A stretch of 64,000 nt of DNA from Pelomonas sp. Root1217 (lineage in GTDB: Bacteria > Pseudomonadota > Gammaproteobacteria > Burkholderiales > Burkholderiaceae_C): the NCBI RefSeq assembly GCF_001425705.1, contig NZ_LMDC01000001.1, positions 868,001-932,000 of the forward strand, read 5' to 3'. The notes under the pieces are model-generated. The model worked only from the letters and a program-made list of their open reading frames with translations. It had not been told where the DNA came from and ran no database searches. Numbering within the stretch: the first letter of the stretch is position 1; the number at the start of each line of letters is the position of its first letter. A program made the translations under genes and the position numbers. Of this stretch, positions 1-9,972 are shown one piece after another.

Positions 1-1
1 C

Positions 2-586
2 AGCGTCACCATCGTGCACAAGGGCAACATCATGAAGTTCACGGAAGGGGGCTTCCGAGACTGGGCCTATGCGCTGGCGCAGAAGGAGTTCGGCGCCCAG
101 CCCATCGACGGCGGCCCATGGTGCAAGTTCAAGAACCCCAAGACGGGCAAGGACATCACCATCAAGGACAGCATCGCCGACGCCTTCCTGCAGCAGATCA
201 TCCTGCGCCCGGCCGAGTACAGCGTCATCGCCACGCTGAACCTGAACGGCGACTACATCTCCGACGCACTGGCCGCGCAGGTCGGCGGCATCGGCATCGC
301 CCCGGGCGCCAACATGAGCGACTCCATCGCGATGTTCGAAGCCACGCACGGCACGGCACCGAAGTACGCCGGCAAGGACTATGTGAACCCCGGCTCCGAG
401 ATCCTGTCGGCCGAAATGATGCTGCGCCACATGGGCTGGATAGCCGCCGCCGACCTCATCATCAGCGCGATGGAAAAGGCCGTCCTGAGCAAGAAGGTGA
501 CCTACGACTTCGCGCGCCTGATGGACGGCGCGACACAGGTGTCGTGCTCCGGGTTCGGGCAGGTGATGATCGACCAGATGGAGTGA
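2..586 (+). CDS. icd: NADP-dependent isocitrate dehydrogenase, C-terminal part (5' end outside window)
   Basis: This is the last 194 codons of a homodimeric NADP-isocitrate dehydrogenase, the TCA-cycle enzyme that oxidises isocitrate to 2-oxoglutarate in the cytoplasm. The reading frame is already open at base 2, so the gene starts upstream of the window. The text [15 protein letters not shown] and the nucleotide-binding stretch [15 protein letters not shown] are hallmarks of the family. The gene ends with TGA at 584-586. A second, unrelated-fold isocitrate dehydrogenase (icd2) lies 550 bases downstream on the opposite strand, so the cell carries both isozyme types side by side. Identification is firm. 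Nothing can be said about the promoter or the N-terminus. Confidence 0.95.
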   Translation, partial: SVTIVHKGNIMKFTEGGFRDWAYALAQKEFGAQPIDGGPWCKFKNPKTGKDITIKDSIADAFLQQIILRPAEYSVIATLNLNGDYISDALAAQVGGIGIAPGANMSDSIAMFEATHGTAPKYAGKDYVNPGSEILSAEMMLRHMGWIAAADLIISAMEKAVLSKKVTYDFARLMDGATQVSCSGFGQVMIDQME

Positions 587-619
587 CACGGTTTCGCCGC
601 GAACGCCTAGACTTTGGGC

Positions 620-895
620 ATGCCGGACTACATCAACACCTACGTTGACGAAGATCAGCTCCTCATCTACGAGGGGGCCGACTTTGACGAGGTGTATCTG
701 GCTGACCGTTCGGGTGAACGCGGTGCGCAGGTGTGGTGTTGGACCCGTCGTGAGACGGACCTCAACAAGGCCAGCTGGCTGCGGCTGATCGTGGCGGTCG
801 ACGACAAGGATTCCGCTGTCACCGTGGAGCGGGTTCGCGGAGCGTTGAAGCCGCATCCTGTGCCGGATCCGTTTCGCACGCCCGCTGCGCACTGA
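620..895 (+). CDS. Small hypothetical protein (91 aa)
   Basis: An ATG at 620 opens a 91-codon frame ending at TGA 893-895, 33 bases after icd. A TTG six bases upstream is in frame, but the ATG is the more ordinary start. The protein is acidic at its N-terminus (YVDEDQLLIYEGADFDEVYL), has one WCWTRRETD stretch and a proline-rich end. I see no signal peptide or membrane segment. It probably shares the icd transcript, because the hairpin at 912-937 is the first terminator-like structure after both genes. I do not recognise the family. That the gene is real rests on its clean frame, its codon use and its placement between icd and the hairpin. Confidence 0.55.
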   Translation: MPDYINTYVDEDQLLIYEGADFDEVYLADRSGERGAQVWCWTRRETDLNKASWLRLIVAVDDKDSAVTVERVRGALKPHPVPDPFRTPAAH

Positions 896-911
896 CTCGA
901 CGCACAAAAGA

Positions 912-937
912 AAACCCCGGCGCGAAGGCCGGGGTTT
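912..937 (+). terminator. Terminator hairpin after the icd / 91-aa gene unit
   Basis: A 10-bp perfect stem (AAACCCCGGC at 912-921, GCCGGGGTTT at 928-937) with a 6-nt loop lies 16 bases after the stop of the small gene. The T tract is only three bases before GAG, so its strength as an intrinsic terminator is uncertain. Confidence 0.6.
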
Positions 938-1090
938 GAGGCGACCCGTGGTGCTTCACGTGTCGCCTGTCAGAAGGCTTTGCAGGAGCAAACGCCTGGT
1001 ATCAGACTGTAGTAAATATTTTTGAAGTTGGGCTGGCTGTTTCATTGCGGAATACCCGCCAGCGTGAAATCGCAACGCCGATGTAAGTAG

Positions 1091-1114
1091 AACGGGGCAC
1101 CGATGGCGCCCCGT
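1091..1114 (-). terminator. Terminator-like hairpin after icd2
   Basis: An 8-bp perfect stem (AACGGGGC at 1091-1098 with GCCCCGTT at 1107-1114) lies 20 bases beyond the icd2 stop codon on the minus strand. The T content after the stem is modest on both strands. The rest of the 938-1133 gap shows no gene I can support. Confidence 0.5.
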
Positions 1115-1133
1115 TTCTTCATACAGCAATCGA

Positions 1134-3371
<2,238 letters not shown>

Positions 3372-3486
3372 GAGCGTGTTCCGGTAGATGGCAATCCGTG
3401 CTGCGCACAGCGCCAGGCGGCGGCGCGCAACACGTAACTCTAGCAAGCCGGGCGCGCCTGCTGCGCGGGCACCGCGGCGCCAATGC

Positions 3487-3519
3487 AAAAGCCCCGTGGC
3501 GTCAGGCCACGGGGCTTTT
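3487..3519 (-). terminator. Strong intrinsic terminator after the cold-shock gene
   Basis: A 10-bp GC-rich stem (GCCCCGTGGC at 3491-3500, GCCACGGGGC at 3506-3515) with a 5-nt loop is flanked by AAAA and TTTT. It is therefore a good rho-independent terminator, reading best for the minus-strand cold-shock gene that ends at 3536, and it could work in both directions. Confidence 0.85.
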
Positions 3520-3535
3520 GATTTGTGAGCTCAGC

Positions 3536-3793
3536 TCAGGACGCCAGTTGCGGTTGTTGCTGCTGCTCGGCGGCGCGTGCAGCGGCTTCCATCGGCGTGA
3601 TGTTCTGGGCGAGCTGGCCCTTGGGGCCCTGCACCAGGTCGAACTGCACCTGGCTGCCCTGCTTCAGCGTCCGGAAACCTTCCATCTGGATCGCTGAAAA
3701 ATGGGCGAAGACGTCATCGCCGCCGGCTTCCGGCTCGATGAATCCGAAGCCCTTGGCATCGTTGAACCACTTGACTTTGCCCAGTGCCATCAT
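3536..3793 (-). CDS. Cold-shock-domain protein with glutamine-rich tail (85 aa)
   Basis: This is a CspA-family single-stranded nucleic-acid-binding protein, an RNA chaperone in the cytoplasm. The OB-fold carries the RNP1 motif KGFGFI and the RNP2-like VFAHFSAI after the start [12 protein letters not shown]. Ordinary members end near residue 67-70. This one continues into [21 protein letters not shown], a short alanine/glutamine-rich tail. The start is ATG at 3791-3793 with GGAG five bases upstream; the adjacent ATG at 3788-3790 is almost equally good. A promoter is visible at 3838-3865 and a strong terminator at 3487-3519, so the gene is a single transcription unit. The paralogue letter cannot be assigned. 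Confidence 0.93.
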   Translation of the reverse strand: MMALGKVKWFNDAKGFGFIEPEAGGDDVFAHFSAIQMEGFRTLKQGSQVQFDLVQGPKGQLAQNITPMEAAARAAEQQQQPQLAS

Positions 3794-3837
3794 CTTGTCT
3801 CCATTCTTTGTGGCACCTCCTGGGGAGGCGGAGGCAG

Positions 3838-3865
3838 ATTCTGGTAGCGCAATAAAAAGCGTCAA
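3838..3865 (-). promoter_or_regulatory. Sigma-70-type promoter for the cold-shock gene
   Basis: On the minus strand, TTGACG (3860-3865) and CAGAAT (3838-3843) are separated by 16 bases. The spacer contains an AT-rich CTTTTTATTG stretch. This would start transcription near 3831 and leave a leader of about 38 nt before the cold-shock start codon. The -35 box is good and the -10 matches 4 of 6. The remaining 3866-3985 stretch up to clpS contains no gene. Confidence 0.5.
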
Positions 3866-3985
3866 TTCGGGACCTTCCCGGCCGGGTTCACCCTCAGAAC
3901 CCTCAGCCTCTCGCTTGCAATTTCCGGGAGCGTCGCCAACTGCCCGCGGTCGGCGAGGGGAAGCCCCCGTCGATAGAATCCCGAC

Positions 3986-4366
3986 ATGCCTGTGCTCCCC
4001 GTCTTTTCACCGCGAAACCAGTCGCCCCCGCCCCCGCCCGTGCCTCCTTTGAAGCCGGGCAAGGACGAAGGCGACGGCGCGGTCGTCGTTGAGCGCCAGA
4101 CGCAGAAAACCGAGCCCCCGCGGCTCTACCAGGTCCTGCTGCTGAACGACGATTTCACGCCAATGGAGTTTGTTGTCATGGTTCTGCAGGAATTTTTCCG
4201 GCATGACCTCGATACGGCGACGCAGATCATGCTCAAAATCCACCACGAGGGTCGCGGGGTCTGCGGTGTGTTCACCAAGGACGTCGCCGCGACCAAGGTG
4301 GAGCTGGTTCTGGCCGCCTCACGGCGTGCCGGCCACCCCCTGCAGTGCATTATGGAGGCCGCATGA
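3986..4366 (+). CDS. clpS: ClpS, adaptor protein of the ClpAP protease (126 aa)
   Basis: ClpS binds the N-domain of ClpA and delivers N-degron substrates (N-terminal Leu, Phe, Tyr, Trp) to ClpAP in the cytoplasm. The core is clear: [17 protein letters not shown] is the substrate-pocket segment, with M and D residues as in the family, followed by the helix-strand domain ending [11 protein letters not shown]. It differs from the usual 100-110 aa protein by a long proline-rich N-terminal extension ([15 protein letters not shown]) of about 45 residues before the fold. No alternative ATG or GTG exists between the extension and the core, so the extension is probably translated. The stop overlaps clpA by 4 bases (ATGA), so the adaptor and its unfoldase are made together. 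Confidence 0.95.
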   Translation: MPVLPVFSPRNQSPPPPPVPPLKPGKDEGDGAVVVERQTQKTEPPRLYQVLLLNDDFTPMEFVVMVLQEFFRHDLDTATQIMLKIHHEGRGVCGVFTKDVAATKVELVLAASRRAGHPLQCIMEAA

Positions 4367-6690
4367 TTGCGCAAGAGCTTGAAGTCAGTTTGCACATGGC
4401 GTTTGTCGAAGCACGCCAGCAGCGGCATGAATTCATCACCGTCGAGCATTTGCTGCTCGCTTTGCTCGACAACCCCAGCGCCGCGGAGGTGCTGCGCGCC
4501 TGTGCGGCCAACCTCGACGACCTGCGCAAGAGCCTGACGCAGTTCATCAAGGAAAACACGCCCATGGTGGGCGGCAGCGACGAGGTGGACACCCAGCCCA
4601 CGCTCGGCTTCCAGCGTGTCATCCAGCGCGCCATCATGCATGTGCAGAGCACCGGCAGCGGCAAGAAGGAAGTGACCGGCGCCAACGTGCTGGTGGCCAT
4701 CTTCGGCGAGAAGGACTCGCACGCCGTCTACTACCTGCATCAGCAGGGTGTCACGCGCCTGGACGTCGTCAACTTCATCGCCCACGGCATCAAGAAGACC
4801 GACCCCGAGCCGCCCAAGAACCCCGAGGGCCAGGCTCCCGGCGGGCAGGAAGGCGAGCGCGAGGAAGGCGAGGGCGGCAGCGCCAAGGCCTCGCCTCTGG
4901 AGCAGTTCACGCAGAACCTGAACCAGCTGGCCAAGGACGGCAAGATCGACCCGCTGATCGGCCGCGAGTCCGAGGTCGAACGCGTCGTGCAGGTGCTGTG
5001 CCGCCGGCGCAAGAACAACCCGCTGCTGGTGGGCGAGGCGGGCGTGGGCAAGACGGCCATCGCTGAAGGCCTGGCCTGGCGTATCACCGAAGGCGAAGTC
5101 CCTGAGGTCCTCGCCGACGCCGTCGTCTACTCGCTGGACATGGGTGCGCTGCTCGCGGGTACCAAGTACCGTGGCGACTTCGAGCAACGCTTGAAGGCGG
5201 TGCTGAAGTCGCTGAAGGACCAACCCAGCGCCATCCTCTTCATCGACGAGATCCACACGCTGATCGGCGCCGGTGCGGCCTCGGGCGGCACGCTGGACGC
5301 GAGCAACCTGCTCAAGCCGGCGCTGTCCAGCGGCGCGATGAAGTGCATCGGCGCGACGACCTTCACCGAATACCGCGGTATCTTCGAGAAGGATGCGGCG
5401 CTGTCGAGGCGCTTCCAAAAGATCGACGTGGCCGAGCCTTCTGTCGAGCAGACCATCGAGATCCTGAAGGGGCTCAAGAGCCGCTTCGAGGAGCACCACT
5501 CGGTCAAGTACGCCCTGGGCGCGCTGCAGGCCGCGGCCGAACTGTCGGCCAAGTACATCAACGACCGCCACCTGCCCGACAAGGCCATCGACGTCATCGA
5601 CGAGGCCGGTGCTGCCCAGCGCATCCTGCCCAAGAGCAAGCAGAAGAAGACCATCACGCGCGTGGAAGTCGAGGACATCGTCGCCAAGATCGCGCGCATT
5701 CCGCCCGCGTCAGTCAACAGCGACGATCGCAGCAAGCTCAAGACCCTGGACCGTGACCTGAAGAGCGTCGTCTTCGGCCAGGATCCTGCCGTGGATGCGC
5801 TTGCGGCCGCCATCAAGATGGCGCGTTCGGGCCTGGGCCGGCCCGAGAAGCCGGTGGGCTCCTTCCTGTTCAGCGGCCCCACGGGTGTCGGCAAGACGGA
5901 AGTGGCCAAGCAGCTTGCCTACATCCTTGGCATCGAGCTGATCCGCTTCGACATGTCTGAGTACATGGAGCGCCACGCCGTCAGCCGCCTGATCGGCGCG
6001 CCCCCGGGGTACGTCGGCTTCGACCAGGGCGGCCTGCTGACCGAGGCCGTCACCAAGAAGCCGCACGCGGTGTTGCTGCTCGACGAGATCGAGAAGGCGC
6101 ACCCGGACGTCTTCAACGTGCTGCTGCAGGTCATGGACCATGGCACGCTGACCGACAACAACGGGCGCAAGGCCGACTTCCGCAACGTCATCATCATCAT
6201 GACGACGAACGCGGGCGCCGAGGCGCTGAACAAGGCGACGATCGGCTTCACCAACTCGCGCCAGCAGGGCGACGAGATGGCCGACATCAAGCGCCTGTTC
6301 ACGCCGGAATTCCGCAACCGCCTGGACGCCATCGTGTCCTTCCGGCCGCTGGACGAGGAGATCATCCTGCGCGTGGTCGACAAATTCCTGCTGCAACTGG
6401 AAAGCCAGCTGCAGGAGAAGAAGGTCGAGGTCAGCTTCTCCGACGCGCTGCGCAAGCATCTCGCCAAGAAGGGGTTCGATCCGCTGATGGGCGCACGGCC
6501 GATGCAGCGCCTCATCCAGGACACCATCCGCCGCGCGCTGGCCGACGAGCTTCTGTTCGGCAAGCTGGTCGATGGCGGCCGCCTTGGCGTGGACGTGGAC
6601 GACAAGGGCGAGACGGTGCTGGACATCCAGCCGACGCCGCCCAAGCCCAGCAAGGACGGCAAGCCCAAGGCTGAGCCGGCGACGGCTTGA
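4363..6690 (+). CDS. clpA: ClpA, ATP-dependent Clp protease ATP-binding subunit (775 aa)
   Basis: ClpA is the AAA+ unfoldase that threads substrates into ClpP. The start is ATG 4363, giving [20 protein letters not shown] lies a few bases upstream and the ATG overlaps the clpS stop; an in-frame ATG at 4345 lies inside clpS and is less likely. Order of domains: N-domain (about 1-145), an acidic/glycine-rich linker, AAA-1 with Walker A GEAGVGKT and Walker [13 protein letters not shown]-2 with Walker A GPTGVGKT and Walker [12 protein letters not shown], then the C-terminal D2-small domain. The C-terminus carries a lysine/proline-rich tail ([17 protein letters not shown]). clpP is not in the window. 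A terminator follows at 6711-6734. Confidence 0.97.
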   Translation: MIAQELEVSLHMAFVEARQQRHEFITVEHLLLALLDNPSAAEVLRACAANLDDLRKSLTQFIKENTPMVGGSDEVDTQPTLGFQRVIQRAIMHVQSTGSGKKEVTGANVLVAIFGEKDSHAVYYLHQQGVTRLDVVNFIAHGIKKTDPEPPKNPEGQAPGGQEGEREEGEGGSAKASPLEQFTQNLNQLAKDGKIDPLIGRESEVERVVQVLCRRRKNNPLLVGEAGVGKTAIAEGLAWRITEGEVPEVLADAVVYSLDMGALLAGTKYRGDFEQRLKAVLKSLKDQPSAILFIDEIHTLIGAGAASGGTLDASNLLKPALSSGAMKCIGATTFTEYRGIFEKDAALSRRFQKIDVAEPSVEQTIEILKGLKSRFEEHHSVKYALGALQAAAELSAKYINDRHLPDKAIDVIDEAGAAQRILPKSKQKKTITRVEVEDIVAKIARIPPASVNSDDRSKLKTLDRDLKSVVFGQDPAVDALAAAIKMARSGLGRPEKPVGSFLFSGPTGVGKTEVAKQLAYILGIELIRFDMSEYMERHAVSRLIGAPPGYVGFDQGGLLTEAVTKKPHAVLLLDEIEKAHPDVFNVLLQVMDHGTLTDNNGRKADFRNVIIIMTTNAGAEALNKATIGFTNSRQQGDEMADIKRLFTPEFRNRLDAIVSFRPLDEEIILRVVDKFLLQLESQLQEKKVEVSFSDALRKHLAKKGFDPLMGARPMQRLIQDTIRRALADELLFGKLVDGGRLGVDVDDKGETVLDIQPTPPKPSKDGKPKAEPATA

Positions 6691-6710
6691 GCTTCAGTGC
6701 TCAGACGGAA

Positions 6711-6734
6711 AGGGACGCTGCGGCGTCCCTTTTT
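6711..6734 (+). terminator. Intrinsic terminator after clpA
   Basis: An 8-bp perfect stem (AGGGACGC at 6711-6718, GCGTCCCT at 6723-6730) with a 4-nt loop is followed by TTTT. It lies 20 bases after the clpA stop and 5 bases before the mtfA stop on the other strand, so it may serve both converging genes. Confidence 0.85.
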
Positions 6735-6738
6735 ACTT

Positions 6739-7515
6739 TCAACCTGCCAGGTCCTGCTTGAAGAAGCCGGCCAGCAGTTCGTACATCGCCGGCTCCTCGG
6801 CGCGCATGGCGGCCGGGGCGACGAAGAAGGCCTCGACGGCGACGGCGAAGAACTCTTCGACGGCCTCGCCGCCATAAGGGTCGATCAAGGTCTCTTCGCC
6901 TGCGTCGATGCGGGCGCAGAACTTCTCCCACTCGGCGTCGATGACGGCGATCCAGCGCTCGCGTTCGTCGGCGTCCAGCGGGGGCACGCCGTCAGCCAGC
7001 CCATCTCGCATGTCGATGACATGAGCGAATTCATGGATGACGACGTTGAAGACCGCGTCCGCGCCGAACTCGGCCGGGTCGTCGCTGACGGCGATGGCAT
7101 TCCAGGTCAGCATCAGCGGGCCGCCTTCCATGGCTTCGCCGGCCAGCTCCTCGTCGTACTCGTGGACGACACCGTCCTCGTCCTCGAAGCGCCGCTGCGC
7201 CACGACTTCGCCCTCGTGCATGACGATGCCGACGAAACCGTCATACCAGGACAGGCCCAGCCGCAGCACGGGCAGGCAGGCCTGAGCCGCGACGGCGACG
7301 GCGACTTCGTCGGTCACCTCGAAGCCGCCGACGCCGTGGAACTCCTTGGTCGACAGGAAGAGGCTGGACAGCCGCCGCAGCTCGGCGCGGTCGTCCTCGC
7401 TGCGCTGAGCCAGGAAGGGGTATCGCAGCAGGGTCAGCTGCCATAGCGCATCTGGAATCGCGTGGCGTTCGACGGCGCGTTGCTCACGCCAGTTGCGCAA
7501 GGCTTTCAGGATCAC
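6739..7515 (-). CDS. mtfA: MtfA-like zinc metallopeptidase, M90 family (258 aa)
   Basis: MtfA-family proteins are cytoplasmic zinc peptidases. In E. coli MtfA also binds the Mlc repressor and so modulates the glucose phosphotransferase genes. The zinc motif HEFAHVID is at residues 161-168, with downstream acidic residues in EEFFAVAVEAFFVAP. The length matches the roughly 260-aa family. The start is GTG at 7513-7515, which overlaps the lpxH stop by 3 bases in GTGA, so the gene is translationally coupled to lpxH and is the last gene of the ppiA-ppiB-lpxH-mtfA run. A regulatory role like that in E. coli is not implied by the sequence. Confidence 0.9.
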   Translation of the reverse strand: MILKALRNWREQRAVERHAIPDALWQLTLLRYPFLAQRSEDDRAELRRLSSLFLSTKEFHGVGGFEVTDEVAVAVAAQACLPVLRLGLSWYDGFVGIVMHEGEVVAQRRFEDEDGVVHEYDEELAGEAMEGGPLMLTWNAIAVSDDPAEFGADAVFNVVIHEFAHVIDMRDGLADGVPPLDADERERWIAVIDAEWEKFCARIDAGEETLIDPYGGEAVEEFFAVAVEAFFVAPAAMRAEEPAMYELLAGFFKQDLAG

Positions 7516-8258
7516 AGGGAGAGGCGTTGCAGGCCGGCTGCGGACAGGCGGATGACGTCGCCGCGCGGTGGGGTGCTATCGAGGTCCCAGTCCGACAGCA
7601 CGATGCGCCGCAGCCCATCGCCCAGGTCATGCTCGGCCGGGCGGTGCGTGTGGCCATGGATCATGGTCGTTGCGCCGGCTTCCTTCAGCAGTGCACGGCA
7701 GGCCTCGGCGTCGAGGTCGGTGGCCATCAGCTGCGCCGCCTGCGCTGCGCGGCTGCCTTCGCGCATCTGCCGCGCCAGCGCCTGGCGGGCTTGGAGCGGC
7801 TGCGCCAGCACCTGGGCCTGCCATTCGGGCGAGCGCACCTGGCGGCGGAAGGCCTGGTAGGCGGTGTCCGCAAGGCATTGCTCATCGCCATGCACCAGCA
7901 GCCAGCGCTGGCCAAAGGCATCGAGCACGGTGGGGTCGGGCAGGGCGGTCATGCCGGTGTGGGCCAGCAACTTTGCGCCGACAAGGAAGTCGCGGTTGCC
8001 GTGCATGAAGAAGAGGTCGAGGCGCCGCGACGCATCGCGCAGCAGGCGCACGACGCCGGCCTCGAAGGGCTCGTGGCGCGCGTCGTCGCCGACCCAGACC
8101 TCGAAGATGTCGCCGAGCAGCAGCACCGTTTGCGCGGGCGTCTGGGCGAGGTGCTGCTCGAGCCGGGCCAGCGTGCCCGGCGTATCCGGCCCGAGGTGCA
8201 GGTCTGACAGCAGATCGATCTGCTGCCACTGCGCCGGGGCCGTCAGTGTGTGAATCAA
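7512..8258 (-). CDS. lpxH: UDP-2,3-diacylglucosamine diphosphatase LpxH (248 aa)
   Basis: LpxH hydrolyses UDP-2,3-diacylglucosamine to lipid X plus UMP, the fourth step of lipid A synthesis, at the inner face of the cytoplasmic membrane. The calcineurin-like metallophosphatase motifs are all visible in order: [30 protein letters not shown] and HGHTHRP. Length is normal for the family. The ATG at 8256-8258 overlaps the ppiB stop (ATGA) and its own stop overlaps mtfA. The ppiB-lpxH neighbourhood is common in betaproteobacteria and gammaproteobacteria, which supports the call. Confidence 0.95.
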   Translation of the reverse strand: MIHTLTAPAQWQQIDLLSDLHLGPDTPGTLARLEQHLAQTPAQTVLLLGDIFEVWVGDDARHEPFEAGVVRLLRDASRRLDLFFMHGNRDFLVGAKLLAHTGMTALPDPTVLDAFGQRWLLVHGDEQCLADTAYQAFRRQVRSPEWQAQVLAQPLQARQALARQMREGSRAAQAAQLMATDLDAEACRALLKEAGATTMIHGHTHRPAEHDLGDGLRRIVLSDWDLDSTPPRGDVIRLSAAGLQRLSL

Positions 8259-8752
8259 ACCTCGACGGCCTTCTCGATGATGACGTCCTCGACGGGCACG
8301 TCACCATGGCCGCCGCGGCCCGCGGTCTTGACCTTCTCGATCTTGTCGACGACGTCCTTGCCCTCGACGACCTTGCCGAAGACGGCATAGCCCCAGCCCG
8401 ACGGGCTTTCGGACTTGAAGTCCAGGAAGCCGTTGTTGGTCGTGTTGATGAAGAACTGCGCCGTGGCCGAGTGCGGCGCGTTGGTGCGCGCCATGGCCAG
8501 CGTGTAGTGGGCGTTCTTCAGGCCGTTGTTGGCCTCGTTCTGGATGGGCGCCTCTGTGGGCTTCTGATTCATGCCGACTTCGAAACCGCCGCCCTGGACC
8601 ATGAAGCCCTTGATGACGCGGTGGAACACCGTGCCGTCGTAGTGGCCCTTGCGGACGTAGTTCAGGAAGTTGGCGACCGACAGCGGAGCCTTCTCGGCAT
8701 CCAGTTCGATGAGGATGTCGCCGTGGTTGGTGGTGAGTTTGACTTGGCTCAT
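8255..8752 (-). CDS. ppiB: Cyclophilin-type peptidyl-prolyl isomerase, cytoplasmic (165 aa)
   Basis: A cyclophilin that accelerates proline isomerisation during protein folding. It begins [18 protein letters not shown] and has no signal peptide, so it should act in the cytoplasm. Active-site text is [14 protein letters not shown], with the catalytic arginine in FHR, and ATAQFFINT. The gene sits between ppiA and lpxH with 4-base overlaps at both ends (8749-8752 and 8255-8258). It is clearly a duplicate of the upstream exported cyclophilin, so the pair supplies one isomerase per compartment. Confidence 0.95.
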   Translation of the reverse strand: MSQVKLTTNHGDILIELDAEKAPLSVANFLNYVRKGHYDGTVFHRVIKGFMVQGGGFEVGMNQKPTEAPIQNEANNGLKNAHYTLAMARTNAPHSATAQFFINTTNNGFLDFKSESPSGWGYAVFGKVVEGKDVVDKIEKVKTAGRGGHGDVPVEDVIIEKAVEV

Positions 8753-9312
8753 TTTTTGACGGGCTCGACGAGAGCCTTGGTGATGAAGATGGGCTTGACC
8801 GGGAAATGCTGGTGCATGCCGTGCGGCGCGACCTCGACGGCGCGGATCTTGTCGACGACGTCCATGCCCTCGATGACCTGGCCGAAGACGGCATAGCCCG
8901 ACGCCGGATTGTCCGGCTCACCGTCGAGCATGGGGTTGTCCACCACGTTGACGAAGAACTGCGAAGTTGCCGAGTTCGGGTCGTTGGTGCGCGCCATGGC
9001 GATGCTGCCGCGCACATTGGTCAGGCCGTTGTGCGACTCCAGCGGGATGGGCGGCTTGGTTGGCTTCTGGTTCAGCTTGGCGTCGTAACCGCCACCCTGG
9101 ATCATGAAGGTCGCAATGACGCGGTGGAAGACCGTGCCGTTGTAGTGGCCGGCCTTTACATATTGCAGGAAGTTGGCGACAGACTTGGGCGCCTTCTGGG
9201 CGTTCAGTTCGATGCGGATGTCGCCTTCGGTGGTCTGCAGCTTGACGGTCTGGGCCTCGGCGCCCAGCGTGGCCAGCAGGCCGGCGAAAAGGAGGGGAAG
9301 GATTTTGGTCAT
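8749..9312 (-). CDS. ppiA: Cyclophilin-type peptidyl-prolyl isomerase, periplasmic (187 aa)
   Basis: The exported partner of the cytoplasmic cyclophilin. The N-terminus [17 protein letters not shown] followed by AEA-QT is a typical cleaved signal peptide with cleavage near residue 20. The cyclophilin core contains [14 protein letters not shown] and ATSQFFVNV. It would assist folding of secreted and outer membrane proteins in the periplasm. The stop overlaps ppiB by 4 bases. A TPR protein ends 13 bases upstream, so this may be an internal gene of a five-gene unit starting at 9853. Confidence 0.94.
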   Translation of the reverse strand: MTKILPLLFAGLLATLGAEAQTVKLQTTEGDIRIELNAQKAPKSVANFLQYVKAGHYNGTVFHRVIATFMIQGGGYDAKLNQKPTKPPIPLESHNGLTNVRGSIAMARTNDPNSATSQFFVNVVDNPMLDGEPDNPASGYAVFGQVIEGMDVVDKIRAVEVAPHGMHQHFPVKPIFITKALVEPVKK

Positions 9313-9325
9313 GGGAGGCGAGTCG

Positions 9326-9853
9326 TTAGCGGGTGCGCAATTCGCGGGTCAGGGCCAGCGTGCGGCTGATCTTGCCGGCCAGCGTGTCGCTGGGCATCAG
9401 GGCCGACTTCTGGGCACGCTGGTAGGCGCGCAGAGCCAGGCGTACCAGCACGTCGCCAAGATTTTCCTGGGCCTGCGCGTGGTCGGGATTCAGGCGCAGG
9501 GCCTGCTCCAGTGCGGCCTTGGCATCATCGAGTTCGCCAGCGGCCGCGTGCAACACGGCGAGGTTGTTGTAGGGGTCGGCCAGGTCGGGAAAATCCTGCG
9601 TGAGGCGCGTGAAGATGGCCGTCGCCTTCGCTGGCTCGCCCAGTTCCATGCGCATGACGCCCAGAGCGAAGCGCAGTTGCAGATCATCAGGCTGACGCGT
9701 CAGCGCCTGCTCGACCTGCTCGACGGCCTGGCTCTTCTGGCCGGCCAGCCAAAGCCGCTGGGCGCTGGCAAGGTCGTCGGCGCGGACCGGCGTGGTTGCC
9801 AGCGCCAGGATCAGCAGGCAGGGCAACGCGAGGGTGGGGAAGGGCAGGCGCAT
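9326..9853 (-). CDS. Exported tetratricopeptide-repeat protein (175 aa)
   Basis: The N-terminus MRLPFPTLALPCLLILALA with cleavage near VRA-DD is a signal peptide, so the protein is periplasmic or membrane-associated. Residues about 30-140 form three TPR-type helix pairs: AQRLWLAGQKSQAVEQVEQAL, then LALGVMRMELGEPAKA-like text, then PYNNLAVLHAAAGELDDAK running into LNPDHAQAQENLGDV. TPR arrays usually dock partner proteins. The partner is unknown here. It precedes ppiA by 13 bases on the same strand, so it could head that operon. A function in envelope protein folding is only a guess from the neighbours. Confidence 0.8.
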   Translation of the reverse strand: MRLPFPTLALPCLLILALATTPVRADDLASAQRLWLAGQKSQAVEQVEQALTRQPDDLQLRFALGVMRMELGEPAKATAIFTRLTQDFPDLADPYNNLAVLHAAAGELDDAKAALEQALRLNPDHAQAQENLGDVLVRLALRAYQRAQKSALMPSDTLAGKISRTLALTRELRTR

Positions 9854-9890
9854 GAGGGTTGTAGCGGGGGGCGGCTTCAGGGTCGGCCGC

Positions 9891-9896
9891 TATACT
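9891..9896 (+). promoter_or_regulatory. Candidate -10 box upstream of cysS
   Basis: TATACT at 9891-9896 matches the -10 consensus in 5 of 6 bases and lies 76 bases before the cysS start codon. No convincing -35 box is visible at the usual distance, so this is a candidate only. Confidence 0.35.
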
Positions 9897-9910
9897 GAAA
9901 TCATTCTATG

Positions 9911-9941
9911 AGCCCCGCCTGGGCGGACCCGGTGCGGGGCT
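9911..9941 (+). other. Leader hairpin between the candidate promoter and cysS
   Basis: AGCCCCGC (9911-9918) pairs perfectly with GCGGGGCT (9934-9941) around a 15-nt loop, followed by TCTTGTT. It lies inside the predicted cysS leader, 31 bases before the start codon. It resembles an attenuator more than a free terminator, because no gene ends here on the plus strand. Function unproven. Confidence 0.45.
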
Positions 9942-9972
9942 TCTTGTTGGTGGCTGCTGCCTTCGCTTCTCC

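Noticed and set aside
4126-5571. A 481-codon minus-strand open frame opposite clpS/clpA
   Set aside because: Antisense shadow of clpA; no recognisable domain, and the ClpA frame is unambiguous.
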